A stretch of DNA of 64,000 bases from Stomoxys calcitrans (taxonomy: Eukaryota > Arthropoda > Insecta > Diptera > Muscidae). Location: positions 20,560,643-20,624,642 of the forward strand of contig NC_081555.1 of NCBI RefSeq assembly GCF_963082655.1. Reading direction: 5' to 3'. Shown here piece by piece: positions 53,397 through 64,000 of the stretch (the first letter of the stretch is position 1; each line of letters opens with the position of its first letter). Made by a program: the position numbers and the translations under genes. The notes beneath the pieces are model-generated. The model saw nothing but the letters and a program-made list of their open reading frames with translations. It ran no database searches and had not been told where the DNA came from.

Positions 53397-54240
53397 TAAA
53401 GGTTGATCTTCTAGCTATTATCTTTTTCGCTGTCAAACGTCTTCAATTTGGTATATAATTTAACCATGAATCGTCTTACAAACAAACAACGATTGCAATT
53501 TATTGAATTTGTTTATAAAAATTCGTGCTCTGTTAAGAAAGTTCATCGCGCGCTTCTTCCATTAAGAAGCTCATTTTTGGCTCAATGGGTACGTAAATAA
53601 GCAGAATTGTTGATTTTAGAGTGAAGATCAGCCAGAAGCCACCGTAACGTAGAGGTTAGCATGTCCGCCTATGACGCTGAACGGGTTCGAATTCTGGCGA
53701 GACCATCAGAAAAAATTTTCAGCGATGGTTTTCTCTTCCTAATGCTGGCAAAATTTGTGAGGTACTATGGCATATAAAACTTCGCTCCAAAGAGGTGTCG
53801 CACTGCGGCACGCCGTTCGGACTCGGCTATAAAAAGGAGGCCGCTTACCATTGAGCTTAAACTTGAATCGGACTGCACTCATTGATATGTGAGAAGTTTG
53901 CCCCTGTTCCTTAGTGGAATGTTCATGGGCAAAATTTACAATTTGCATTTGCAATTGCAAGAGCTACCAATGCATCCAGAAGTCACACCTTATTGCGGTT
54001 TATAGGCTGGTGGCATCATTGAACCGTACTTCTTCAAAGATGATGCGAAGCGTGACGTAACTGTGAATAATGAGCGCTACCGTGAGATATCCAACTTTGT
54101 TTGTCCAAAATGCAAGAGCTTGACTTGCATGACATTAGTTTTAACAAGACGATGCCACACAGCACGCGTAATAATGGACTTATTGAGGGGCGAGTTCGGT
54201 AAACTTTTTATTTCACGTTCGGGACCGGTCAATTGACCGT
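53397..54240 (+). pseudogene. Mariner-like transposase remnant interrupted by a SINE
   Basis: Begins CTAAAGGTTGATCTTCTAGC and encodes MNRLTNKQRLQFIEFVYKNS, the same start as the element at 26732. After the SINE it continues LPMHPEVTPYCGL-like, GGIIEPYFFKDDAKRDVTVN, and CHTARVIMDLLRGEFGKLFI with SRSGPVN. The second and third catalytic Asp positions are lost, and stops and deletions are present. The right end is not defined; TTAACACCTTT repeats begin near 54247. Confidence 0.75.
53638..53965 (+). mobile_element. tRNA-derived SINE, near full length
   Basis: Head AGCCACCGTAACGTAGAGGT and GGGTTCGAATTCTGGCGAGA, body CTCCAAAGAGGTGTCGCACT, GCACGCCGTTCGGACTCGG and TATAAAAAGGAGG, and tail CCCCTGTTCCTTAGTGGAAT with TTCATGGGCAAAATTTAC. 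It lies within the mariner remnant between the EDQPE and LPMHP codons. A clear target duplication was not fixed because the tail is AT-rich. Confidence 0.88.
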
Positions 54241-54344
54241 CTAGATCGTGCTATTTAACACCTTTATATCGTGCGATTTAATACCTTTGTTTAGTGGATT
54301 TAACACCTTTTTTAATTTGCCGTGGCTCCTATCAGCCCAGTTAT

Positions 54345-54530
54345 AGGACGCTACCTATCTAAGGCATACGACAGGGTCGGCCATGCCAAACTATTTAAGG
54401 GCATTGCCGTGAATTATCTGTGTGGTCGCCATTTATTTATGGAATTTAGGGAATGAAAGTCAGAACTCCGTAGAATGAAAGAGGGAGAGTCCGGGTGATA
54501 TCTCCGGCACTGGTTAATGTGATAATTGTA
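54345..54530 (+). pseudogene. Jockey/CR1-type LINE reverse-transcriptase fragment
   Basis: Reads LSKAYDRVGHAKLFKGIAVN followed by YLCGRHLFMEFRE, then frame-broken KSELRRMKEGESG. SKAYDRV is the first catalytic box. Only about 180 bp remains. Confidence 0.65.
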
Positions 54531-55990
54531 TCATAGAGGCATTTTCGCTATTGATACGATTCAAATACATCATACCAACGCACGGCCCTTGAAGCCTTCA
54601 CACCTAATATGGTTGAAAAGTCTTCTACCCAAAGATGAAACGCGTTCCACAGTAGTTGTAGTGTGTTGCTATCTTTGGCTTTCCTTTTCCATTTGCAAAG
54701 AATATCTCCGATCATTGAGCTCGTCTTCAAAGAGAAACAAAAAAAAAATTGCCATAATTTTTTATAGACATTTTTTAAAAATTTTATAAAAAGATTTTAA
54801 CCTACTTTTTTATATAAGAAAACATTTTACTTCAAATGTTAACAATTTTCGATAAAGTTTTCTTTTGAACTAAAGTTTCTCGATGTGTACTTAATCATTG
54901 ATTTTAAACACGCCATGCTCTGCATTCTTGCAAACTAAAGGGTGATAACTGAATTTATTTGAAATCTGGGCTAAATTTCGAAATGCTCAAATGCCATATC
55001 TTGCTAATCATAAATTGTTAACGATGTTTGTAATATATTTTTCACACTTCGGAAATAAAAACAGAACAAATATGAGATTAATGGGTTATGAATGACACCA
55101 TGATTGCAAACAACTGCTACCATTTAGAAAAGGCGGTTGACTACGTGTGTGTTCGCGTACTCAAAAATGTGTGCAAATGTGCAAAAATTGTTACTGGAAG
55201 TCGTTCGCCTACTTTATTTGCCAGCAGAAGAGAGCGGGAGAGTGCGAGAGAGCGAGCACAATTTTGAGTGTTTGGTAGTAGAGAGCTTACAAATTTCTAC
55301 GGGAGGTTTTTTTCCCAACAGCAATTTGCAGCATCGAACAGCTGTTTTATGAAATTCAGCTGTTTAATTTACATAAAAAGCAAAAGAGAGTAAGGTTGTT
55401 TTTACTCTCCTGCTAATTTTTACTGGAAAAGTACGCGAACAGACCTTATCTACATATGTATATCAAATAGTTATCAGATATGCCTGAATAAGTATGTTTA
55501 TTTGTGCATTGCCACATTATACGCTATTCCAGACACACTTGAAAATTGGCATGAGTGAGTAATCGCCTCAATGATGATAAACAAAAAATGCAAATCAACA
55601 AAAGTAAGGCATTCCGTTGAATGAAATCTCCAAAACCCCACAAACAAAGCTTTATAATGCTCAAGGCCATGGGCGTACTCAGCGTCATATTAAAACTGCA
55701 TTCACCCGCCGATGGCTATGAAGATGAGAAATTAAAAAAGTAGACGGAGATAAGATCCCCTCTTTTACGAAAGCACATGAGTACATGGGTGCATCTACCA
55801 TAGAGTATGAACCTTCCACTCCATCATGGGAAGTAGGATCTCTATATGCAAAAGTTCATATGGCAGGACTAAAAAACATTTATTTTATTTTTATAGGCAA
55901 TTTTACTTAAATTGTATTTCTTAGAAAGTGGGTGCTTCCAAAATTGTTATTAGAAGGAAAGAGGTTTGGGGTTTCATTCTTCGTTTAATA
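54531..55990. other. Unique AT-rich DNA, no gene supported
   Basis: Contains a GCGGGAGAGTGCGAGAGAGC purine-rich tract near 55234. Frames up to 87 codons have no recognised domain. Confidence 0.4.
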
Positions 55991-56940
55991 TTTTTATACC
56001 CTCCACCATAAGATGGGGGGTATACTAATTTCGTCATTCTGTTTGTAACTACTTGAAATATTCGTCTGAGACCCCATAAAGTATATATATTCTTGATCGT
56101 CGTGACATTTTATGTCGATCTAGCCGTGTCCGCCCGTCTGTCCGTCCGTCCGTCTGTCTGTCGAAATCACGCTAACTTCTGAAGGAGTAAAGCTAGCCGC
56201 TTGAAATTTTCCACAAATACTTCTTATTAGTGTAGGTCAGTTGGTATTGTAAATGGGCCATATCGGTCCATGTTTTTATATAGCTGTCATATAAACCGAT
56301 CTTGAGTCTTGACTTCTTGAGCCTCTAGAGGGCGCAATTCTTATCCGATTTGAATGAATTTTGGCACGACGTGTTTTGTTATGATATCCAACAACTGTGC
56401 CAAGTATGGTTCAAATCGGTCCATAGCCTGATATAGCTGAAATATAAACCGATCTTGGGTCTTGACTTCTTGAGCCTCTAGAGGGTGCAATTCTTATCCG
56501 ATTTGGATGAATTTTGGCACGACGTGTTTTGTCATAATATCCAACATCTGTGCCAAGAACGATTCAAATCGGTCTATAACCTGATATAGCTGTCATATAA
56601 ACCGATCTTGGGTCTTGACTTATTGAGCCTCTAGAGGGCGCAATTGTTATCCGATTTGAATGAATTTTGGCACGATGCGTTTTGTTATGATATCCAACAA
56701 CTGTGCCAAGTATGGTTCAAATCGGTCCATAACCTGATATAGCTGTCATATAAACCGATCTGGAATCTTGACTTCTTGAGCCTGTAGAGGTCGCAATTAT
56801 TACCCGATTTGCCTGGAATTTTGTACGACGGATTATCTCATGACCGTCAACATACGTGTTTATTATGGTCTGAATCGGTCTATAGCCCGATACAGCTCCC
56901 ATATAAATCGATCTCTCTATTTTACTTCTTGTTAGAATAT
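55991..56940 (-). mobile_element. Class A element with intact hairpin end, left end truncated
   Basis: The inverted right module is very well kept: TTTTTATACCCTCCACCATA, GATGGGGGGTATACTAATTT, AAGTATATATATTCTTGATC, GACATTTTATGTCGATCTAG and CCGTCCGTCCGTCTGTCTGT. Four monomers with GTCTTGACTTCTTGAGCCTC and TAGAGGGCGCAATTCTTATC follow. It stops at CTATTTTACTTCTTG without the palindromic module. Confidence 0.82.
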
Positions 56941-58085
56941 TGAGACTGAAACCGAATTCCCAGCCATGAAGATCTGATAGGAATACGTTAACACGGTTTC
57001 TGCTAGCTAAAACCTAAGTATTCCTGGATTGCTGCCCGAAAAAGTCTTCTCAATTCACTTCTGATTCCCTTTGTACATAAGTTTCCTTCTTCTTATCTAG
57101 CTTCCCTTCCTTCTTCTTCCACGCTCATGCCTAAGGCCAATTCGATGAGGTGTAATGCCTGCAACAAAAGTATCGATAGGGAAGAACTAGATATGCGATG
57201 AAAAATACCTCTTTTTATCTGCCATCAATCATGGCAAGTGAGTAAATAGAGACGCATGGGAACTTAAACAAAATCACAAAGAGAGCGCCAATGGAATGAA
57301 AAATACAAAACATACAAAAATAAACTATTCGTAATATGAACAAAAGAGAACTCTACACTTCTCAAATGCTGATAAAGAATTATTTTCTAGTTCCCAATTT
57401 CTATTTATTTGCTCAACTTGCGATTGTTTTTGTCCAGGTTCGATAAGATATGTTATAGGTTATCCAAAAACAGTAGAGCAACCGCCAACCAATAATACTC
57501 AATAGGCTGTCATTAGTAAACGTAACATTCGCCATACAACGTCACTTCATTGAACGGATAAGAGACAGTAAGAGCACCGCACTGTAAGGTGGATATAAAA
57601 ATATTTCGCCATGCTATTCTAAAGTCCAAATTCCCGTACATTGAATGATGTGCTTCAGTGATTAAGTGCAAAAAAAAAATTCTCAAATCTCTTTAATTCA
57701 ATTGTACAGCCCATGTTCGAAGGCTGTATTAAAACAACAAGAGATAAAAATTCAAGCAACCACAATAACAAAATTGACCGCAAACGAAGATATTCTTTGG
57801 TGTTCGTGCATGAATTTCAAAACATTTTTACCCCCATCCAGCTAACCAACCAACCAACCAACCTTCGTTCACCCACCCACCCTGCTACATACTACAGCTG
57901 CTCTTTGTAATTCCCATCATTCTTTAACTGTGTGATTAGCACTTTTAAGGCTTTTGCTTTTGTTTTTGGAATCGCCTTTTGTTTATGTAACCTAAGTCAA
58001 GTAAAACAGAGTTGACAAAGAGAGAGAAAGAGAGAGAGAATAAAAGAGAGTGAGCAAAGCCACAAAGCCTGAGTCTGAGAACAGA
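56941..58085. other. Upstream region of the RhoGAP-like gene
   Basis: Unique DNA; no repeat phrases. Contains AACCAACCAACCAACC near 57845 and a GAGAGAGAAAGAGAGAGAGA tract at 58018-58040 just before the coding start. Noncoding 5' exons are possible but cannot be delimited. Confidence 0.4.
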
Positions 58086-58896
58086 ATGGATCCCAATATG
58101 TATCGTAGCCACAGCAATCTGACAAAAGAACCTTGGTTTTCTTATTCCACACAACAATTGGCTCCGGCTCGTGAGTCGGAGGGTATTCTTATCGCCACAG
58201 CCGCAACAGCAGCCAATGAACGTAGAGGCGGTCAACAGAAAAGCATCATGGATTGTTTGCGCGATCGTACACCCAGTAGTTATACGCGATCCAACAGTCA
58301 TATAGCACGTGCCAACGGTGGCATATTGCCATCCAATAAGCAATATATCGAAAGTATTTCACCACAAAAAGAGCCGCGATCACGTCCCATAAAATTGACT
58401 CTACTCAAAAGTTCCAGCACTCGGGATATTTCGCGTCTATTTGAAAATCAAAGTACACCCACCCTTTTATCCCAATCCCCAGCCTTTACTTCTTCTACGG
58501 ATCTGCACAAAATGACCACCAGCTCATCGTTATCATCTGCATCGACCAATTGTTCCGGTTCCTGTTTAAGACACATACAAAGCTTGGAAAAACGTATTGG
58601 TGATTTGGAAACACAATTACAGCAACAAAATTCAACTAGCCAAACAATGGCCACACAAATTGAAGAACTCAATAAGAAATATGAAATGCTAGTCAACAGT
58701 CGTGATGCCGAGGGAAATAAACGCAAAAAATCATCTTCGCCCAAACAAACAAAAAAGAAAACAGAAAACAGTGGAGGAGGAGGTGGTGCTTCCATAGCAT
58801 TGCAACCTTCTAAATTGGTGGCCTGGATGAAATTGTCAAATTTTTGGAAACAACGTCCGAGTATACAGACACTCAAAGAGCAAAATATTTATAACG
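58086..58896 (+). CDS. First coding exon of a probable RhoGAP-domain protein (partial)
   Basis: Encodes the N-terminal 270 residues and the first base of codon 271, ending at a canonical donor AACG|GTAAGC (58896/58897). The ATG at 58086 (MDPNMYRSHSNL, context CAGAATGG) is used because the frame further upstream opens only with GTG. The protein is Ser/Thr-rich and largely disordered. It has a short coiled coil at about 165-205 (LRHIQSLEKRIGDLETQLQQ), a Lys-rich basic stretch at about 212-228 and a Gly run. The last residues (WMKLSNFWKQRPSIQTLKEQNIYN) resemble the L..F...RP....L.E.GI segment that opens RhoGAP domains of the ARHGAP12/15/22-25 kind. Such proteins stimulate GTP hydrolysis on Rho/Rac/Cdc42. 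No further exon was found up to 64000, so the next intron exceeds 5 kb. The coding call is good; the product is tentative. Confidence 0.7.
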
Positions 58897-59181
58897 GTAA
58901 GCCAGTAGAAGAAAGAGAGAGTGAGAGAGAGAGAGATAGAGGGAGCCACTGAAAGAATTGGTTTAAAATGCTAATTAGACATTTAAAACACAACAGGTGT
59001 AGTCGCATAAATGTCATTTCGATCCAAAAAAATAAAATGGTTCTCTGTGTCTTTTTTAGCGAGTACTCGTAATCATAAACAAAAACTAAAAACAATTATC
59101 AAATTTTAATCTCTTAAAACCACAAGTCGCAAAATATCTATAACGGAAAGTCGATGGCGGAAGAGAGTGAGATAGAAAGCG
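58876..59181 (+). repeat. Duplicated exon-intron boundary of the RhoGAP-like gene
   Basis: The boundary segment CAAAATATTTATAACGGTAA (58881 on) with the following GAAAGAGAGAGTGAGA recurs at 59130 as CAAAATATCTATAACGGAAA with GGAAGAGAGTGAGATAGA. The second copy lacks the GT donor (GGTAAGC became GGAAAGT). Spacing is 249 bp. Confidence 0.6.
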
Positions 59182-59487
59182 ATTTTTTTTTCACTTATAA
59201 GTAAAAGTGAGTCAAAAGTAAAAAAAAAAACATTAACTTATTGCAGAAATGGTAGAAGAGTTGAAAATTAACAGTTATTGTCCGATAAGTTTGCTTAAGA
59301 TATAGCCCAAGGAAATAGTTTTGCAGGAGATAAAGAATGGCTTTTGTCGACTTAATATCGTTTCGCATGGCGTTTAGCCGATACACACAGAGCCATAAAC
59401 GATTGCTTGAATGGTCATGGAAAGAATTACCTTTCTGCCAGGTAATATAAAGTTTTAATTGACATAAAAATGCCATGCGAGTGAGTG

Positions 59488-60310
59488 TTTTTATACCCTA
59501 CACCAATACTGTGGTACAGGGTATTATAACTTAGTGAATTAGTGTGTAACACCTAAAAGGAGGAGAGATAGACCTATTGATAAGTATACCGATCAACTAA
59601 GAATCACTTTCTGATTCGATCAAAATATGTCCGCCTGTCTGTCCATGTTAATTTGTGTACAAACTACAGGTCGCAATTTTCATCCGATCGTCTTCACATT
59701 TGGTATGGGCATGTTTTTCGGCCTAGAGACGAAGGCTATTGAAATTGGAAAAAATCGGTTCAGATTTATATATATTGGGTTGCCCAAAAAGTAATTGCGG
59801 ATTTTTTAAAAGAAAGTAAATGCATTTTTAATAAAACTTAGAATGAAATTTAATCAAATATACTTTTTTACACTTTTTTCTAAAGCAAGCTAAAAGTAAC
59901 AGCTGATAACTGACAGAAGAAAGAATGCAATTACAGAGCCACAAGCTGTGAAAAAATTTGTCAACGCCGACTATATGGAAAATCCGCAACCCAATAGCTC
60001 CCATATTTAGGTTTGTCCGATTTGCAATAATACTGCAATAAAATTGTCATTTGTTAACAGATTCTATCGAAATTTGGCAGGAGTGATGATTCTTATGACT
60101 CCCGACGTTAGAGGTGAATTTCATAGAAATCGGTTCAGATTTGGATATAGCTCGCATATATATGTTCGTTCGATTTGCAGTAATAATGCAATAAAATGGT
60201 CATTTATTAACCGATTCACTTCAAATTTGTTAGGAAGGATTTTCTGTTGACTCTTGACATTACTGGTGAATTTCATGGAAATCGGGTCAGATTTATATAT
60301 AGCCCAATTT
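59488..60310 (-). mobile_element. Class C element, split by a MITE
   Basis: Starts with the hairpin TTTTATACCCTACACCAATA...GGTACAGGGTATTATAAC, then CGATCAAAATATGTCCGCCT and GTCTGTCCATG, the counterpart of the class A right module. Monomers with TTTGCA(A/G)TAATANTGCAATAA and GAATTTCAT(A/G)GAAATCGG recur at 60021 and 60174 (153 bp). A MITE lies at 59775-59994. The left end is not found. Confidence 0.75.
59775..59994 (-). mobile_element. Mariner-derived MITE with shortened right end
   Basis: TTGGGTTGCCCAAAAAGTAA at 59775 after TA (59773-59774); right end TCCGCAACCCAA with TA at 59995-59996, lacking the expected ATTACTTTTTGGG segment. Interior matches the family in inverted order. Confidence 0.85.
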
Positions 60311-61300
60311 CACTCCTAGAGCCACTGCAAGCGCATTTATTGACCAATGTTGCCAAAATTTGGTACAACGCTTTTCTCGATGTCTGGGACCTAGAAAAAT
60401 CTTGGAACCTTCTTCATAACCCGGAGATGCTTCTTGCATCTTTCAAACAAACCTGCGACATGGCCTAAGGCCAGAGCCTGTCCATAAGATTCTGACAGTC
60501 TGATAGGGCTGCAACTTCTGCATCTAAATAACATATAATATCGAAAATAACTCCTCTTGAAAAAACCCTACACCCTTCCAGCCGTCTATATGACTCCTTT
60601 ATTTCTAAGATTATAGTACAGACCACTGTCCCGGGGACTCCAGTTTGGAGGGTCCATAGAAGGGTGGAGTGCCTTTGGGCCAAGTTTCACTATCGGGAAA
60701 GACTGCATTCAAATCATCAATGACGAACAAGCTGTCGCACCTCACATGACTCTAGGCCCGGCAGGGAAGAGCTATGAGCACCACATAGGCTGGAAAATTT
60801 AAATTCGATCTGTGTGGTATTCATTCCACAGGTTTTGGATAGTGAAATGCTCTAAACGGAGTCGCTGACAATCAGCGGTATCGAGCGGAGAGTCTCAGTG
60901 AGAGGTCGGGCAGCACCGGCTCTTGCACAAATACTGAGTGACTATGATGCTTGATATGAGTGACTATGATGACATGATATGAGGCGAGTTATTGGCCCCT
61001 TTAATTAACCAATGGTCACCATGTTTTCGGGGCGATCGGTCCATTGGACCGGAACAAGCTTGCTCACCTACAGGAGCTTGACGAGGATCGCTACCTCCAC
61101 ATGCAATGTGGCTATAACAAATATAACAAAAACAAGAACATGACTCTAGGCCAAAGCCTTCTGTGTCGCCTAAAAATTCACAAAGATCATAAGCCTGATA
61201 GGACAGTTAGGTTAGATAAGGTTAAAAGACAATCGCAGTCGCCAACCCCTTCACTCGTAGAGCTCTGGTCCATTGTGTTCATGCTAGAATAAGAGAAAAG
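60311..61300 (-). pseudogene. LINE debris, 3' UTR-like and RNase H-region fragments
   Basis: Minus-strand texture similar to the better-preserved pieces at 61.46-62.2 kb, including a segment (60560-60680) matching TATGACTCCTTTATTTCTAA and CCACTGTCCCGGGGACTCCA that recurs diverged at 61.9 and 62.1 kb. The stretch with GGTTAGATAAGGTTAAAAG near 61210 resembles LINE 3' UTRs. No continuous frame. Confidence 0.4.
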
Positions 61301-61459
61301 AGAGACGCAAAAGCTGTTAGAAAAAGATAAAGAAGTTTCAACGGCCAGAGGGTCGCTCCGTCAGCCATCTCAGGCCATTACAGAAGTGTAGAATGGCTCG
61401 GGGTTCGAATGACTGTAGAGACCTATCTCAGTGAAGAGAAAAGATGTTCATCCATAATC

Positions 61460-61740
61460 CTACGTCTTCTCCGCGTCATCGCCGGGCATTGGCACAACCG
61501 TCAACTCCTCTTCGTCCCCACAGAACCTGCAGAAATCCTCGTGTCGATCCCATCGCCATGTCAACGACCTGACATCACAGTATCCGGTCAGGACTCTCAC
61601 CAACAATCCAAGTTCACACTTCCCGAGCGCGAGAGCAATCGACGTCAGCCGATTGATCCCCGCCACCCCTTGATCGAACTCAGCACAATCTGAAAGCAGG
61701 CCCCAAACGTCCGAGACACTCTTTGCATCTCTCAACAAGC
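61460..61740 (-). pseudogene. LINE C-terminal zinc-knuckle fragment
   Basis: A 92-codon minus-strand frame reads LLVRVLTGYCDVRSLTWRWD then RHEDFCRFCGDEEELTV. This is the CCHC-like C-terminus found after RNase H in LINE ORF2 proteins; the expected downstream His/Cys is degraded. The frame upstream (SVSDVWGLLSDCAEFDQGVA) belongs to the same protein. Confidence 0.65.
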
Positions 61741-62860
61741 CTCTACCTCACGTGAGCCGCAGCCAGGGCTTTCAGCGCCGCCTGACAATTCACATAAATC
61801 GTGCCAGTCTGAGAGGGCCGATGCTCCTGACTCAGGAGGCAGTTACATCCAAGACTGAGGAAAAATCTCAGCCTGAAAAACAATGCTCCCACCCAGAAGT
61901 CTATGTGGCTCCCTAATTCCTAGATACTCAAGAAGAAACCCCTGCCTCGGTGCCCTCATCCGTGTTAACAGAAGGACCATTTCCCTTTCGAAAGAAGACT
62001 TTCAAATCATCAATGAAGAACGACATGTCTGAAATCACATGTCCCTAAGCTAGAGAATTCAGCTTCAGAAGACCTCCTCTTGAAAAACCTACACCAGTCC
62101 AGGAATTTGTATGGCTCCCTTATTTGTAAGAATTTAGTAATGACCACTGCTTTAGTGCCCCGGTCCAGCATGAAGCCGTCAGCATATATGGAAGGCCCAT
62201 AGAATGGTAGTGAAGTTTTAGGTTGAATGGGTAGGCCTCACCGAAGGGTGAGTTCACTCTGAGGCCAGTTCGACCCATTGTAACACCCTAGCAAGAAAAA
62301 TAAGAAAAGGAAAAAGGAAGACCCGGTGAGAAAATCATGATGATGATTTTCCGAAAATATATATTTATAATACAGTAAATATAGGAATAGAATAGGAATC
62401 AAGCGCCTACCCGCGCAAGTGCTTCCCCGGATCTTAATCCCACACGCACTCAAATATATGTGGGTGTCTTCGGGCCAAATTTCTCTTTCAGGGAAAACAA
62501 GGTCCAAACTATAAATGATGTACAACAACCTGTGCGGAAAGTACTGCGGATAAAACAGACGAAACGTCCCAAATGCGAAGTACCTCAAATGAAGGGCAAT
62601 TTTCGTCGCGGCGCACTTAACCTACAAATACAAAGGCCTCAGGTCGAGGAGAATGGGCTCTAAGCTTACGAGATTAATACTGCCGAAGTGTCTTGCACTT
62701 ACCATACCATCCTGCGGAAAGACATTTCCTCCAGAGCCCGTTGTCAGATACTCAAATTGAAGGTGAGAATCGGACGAATCGCAACCGTAAACAAAAGGCC
62801 CCAGGCGTCCCCTTTATTGACCCACTCCTTCCCTCTTGACCCTCTCCTCCCCTCTTGACC
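61741..62860 (-). pseudogene. LINE RNase H-region debris, multiple overlapping copies
   Basis: Segments at 61880-62020 and 62070-62220 are two diverged copies of the same LINE stretch (TATGTGGCTCCCTAATTCCT against TATGGCTCCCTTATTTGTAA, then CCACTGCTTTAGTGCCCCGG). A third relative lies at 60560-60690. Minus-strand translation is broken throughout. From 62260 to 62480 an AT-rich part contains nothing recognised. Confidence 0.4.
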
Positions 62861-62884
62861 ATCCTTTCGATATGACCAGTTCTA

Positions 62885-63170
62885 GATCTTAAGAGCCAAA
62901 CTGATCGTTTAGTTTGGAACCCTCCGTATAGAAGTCTATGTAACTTCTGTAGAGTGCGCTCGTAGATGTGTTTTTTTCCGTTTTTTTATGTGTGAGTGAG
63001 ACATATAGGTGATTTACTTTCTCAGTCCTTTCTTTTAGCCACAAACCTTCTTTCACAATCCACTGTGTGAGTGAGGCAGGTATAGCATGGTTATATATGT
63101 TTGCTGCAGTTTCCTTGTAGCTGCTTTTGTTCACATATAGTCGCTGCCAAGATACACCGGACATTAGCAC
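62885..63170 (-). pseudogene. LOA-like LINE RNase H fragment
   Basis: Minus-strand frame ends YIDFYTEGSKLNDQFGS, the same RNase H opening as at 28660 (YVDFYTDGSKLDDQVGFG), preceded by SLTQWIVKEGLWLKERT-like sequence. The catalytic Asp of YTDGS is replaced by Glu. Confidence 0.7.
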
Positions 63171-63171
63171 A

Positions 63172-63240
63172 GTGTTAGGACATCCGCTTAGTAATCCGGA
63201 GGCCCAGGTTCAAATCTTGGTCAGGGTGAAGTTTTTTTTT
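63172..63240 (+). repeat. tRNA-like SINE head, second type
   Basis: TTAGCACAGTGTTAGGACAT and CCGCTTAGTAATCCGGAGGC then CAGGTTCAAATCTTGGTCAG contain a degenerate A box and a B-box-like GGTTCAAATCT, followed by a T-rich run. It differs from the SINE at 26.4 kb. It does not fold as a convincing full tRNA by eye. Confidence 0.45.
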
Positions 63241-64000
63241 ATTTTTTTGTAATTATTCAATTTTTTTTTTGTACTAAAATCTGACATTTCCATTTCCATT
63301 GCAAATGGAAATATGGATAATGTATCTGGCTGAGAGATTTGTTTCATATTTTCGCCCTGTCCCTGAGCTCAAATTTCCTTTGGGTAGCCATATTTAACTT
63401 GGAATTTGCTGAATGGTGTTACTTTTTGGAAGTGACCCGAGCGTTTAAAAGCGCTTGGATCAGCCGAGATCAGCTCTTTTCAGTTCAAAGTGATCTCCCC
63501 GACCAGAACCCCTGTCAGTAAAGTTTTTTTTTCTTTTTGCGTTGTTATTCGCTATTATAACTTTTGGAAGTTTTACCAACAATTTATAAAGTTCGCGAGT
63601 GAATATAATATTAGTTTTCACGACTTTTCTTTATAAGTAAGTTTGAATAATAATTCACGCGAGTGGTTACAGTATTTTTTTTTTTAAGGAAATTCCTTTG
63701 ATTTTATAGTCTGCAATAGCATTTGTTTTGCCACGAAAGAAATTTTATGCATATATGCACGGATCCTTTTCTTACTGTTAGCTGTTCAGAGAATTAAAAT
63801 TTTCTTGGTAAGAGTGTGTCTAAGTTCTCTTATTATTTCCTGGTGGTGACGTTATGTATTTCATTATTCTTCAGCTTTGGAGTCTGTGACCACCAGACGA
63901 ATGCTCTCTTCACCATCGATTGGCTTCGCTGTGATCAGTCCGTGTATTTCTGCCGTCGTGAGGTTGTGTAATCGGCGTACCCCCAGTAAAGCGTGGTTAA
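63241..64000. other. Unrecognised DNA at the right edge
   Basis: T-rich runs at 63232-63270 and 63524-63540. No domain, repeat phrase or terminal structure was recognised up to the window end. Confidence 0.4.

Noticed and set aside
58448..58876. 142-codon minus-strand frame
   Set aside because: Antisense shadow of the RhoGAP-like exon.
63172..63240. Possible tRNA gene
   Set aside because: A and B boxes are degenerate, no convincing acceptor pairing by eye, and a T-rich tail follows, so a SINE head is likelier.

Overview
The window looks like genomic DNA of a higher dipteran, probably a muscoid/calyptrate fly. This is inference from AT-rich intergenic DNA, consensus GTAAGT/CAG introns, (CAA)n/(GT)n microsatellites and a dense load of mariner, LINE, SINE, Helitron-like and tandem-array repeats. 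There is no prokaryotic gene organisation. Only three host protein-coding loci can be supported; most other open frames lie inside repeats or in low-complexity DNA.

Host genes. (1) An intact single-exon gene on the minus strand (37352-38248) encodes the RNA exosome cap subunit Rrp4/EXOSC2. (2) Divergent from it on the plus strand, a two-exon gene (39895-40657 joined to 50084-50826, 501 aa) encodes a secreted Gly/Pro/Gln/Tyr-rich protein. Its layout is signal peptide, basic low-complexity region, short Ala/Gly hydrophobic block, region with N-glycosylation sequons and two cysteines, and hydrophobic C-terminus, which recalls GPI-anchored prion/Shadoo-type proteins. A 9.4-kb intron full of transposon debris separates its exons. 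(3) A first coding exon on the plus strand (58086-58896) ends in sequence like the entry to a RhoGAP domain; the rest of that gene lies beyond the window.

Repeats. Positions 1-37000 are almost entirely mobile or tandem DNA, with unique AT-rich tracts near 5.9-6.8, 12.8-13.7, 22.3-23.8, 30.6-31.8 and 34-35.4 kb. The dominant component is a superfamily of elements built as terminal module, array of about 153-bp monomers, terminal module. One end carries the palindrome TTCGGCCSGGCCGAA plus TATACCCTCCACCATGG. The other carries ACAGACGGACGGACATGG and a TATACCC...GGGTATA hairpin. At least three diverged sequence classes (A, B and C below) keep the same 153-bp period. Other families are a DD34D mariner with its roughly 235-bp MITEs, a second mariner-like family with about 195-bp inverted ends, a tRNA-derived SINE, LOA-like and CR1/jockey-like LINE fragments, and Helitron-like elements with hairpin-CTAG ends.

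Nesting gives relative ages: a mariner and a MITE lie inside one LINE; a SINE and a mariner lie inside one 153-bp-array element; a poly(A) retroposon lies inside a MITE; and a SINE lies inside a mariner remnant. From 59 kb to the end the window holds another array element, minus-strand LINE debris and a tRNA-like SINE head. No CRISPR, functional tRNA, rRNA or viral genes were recognised.
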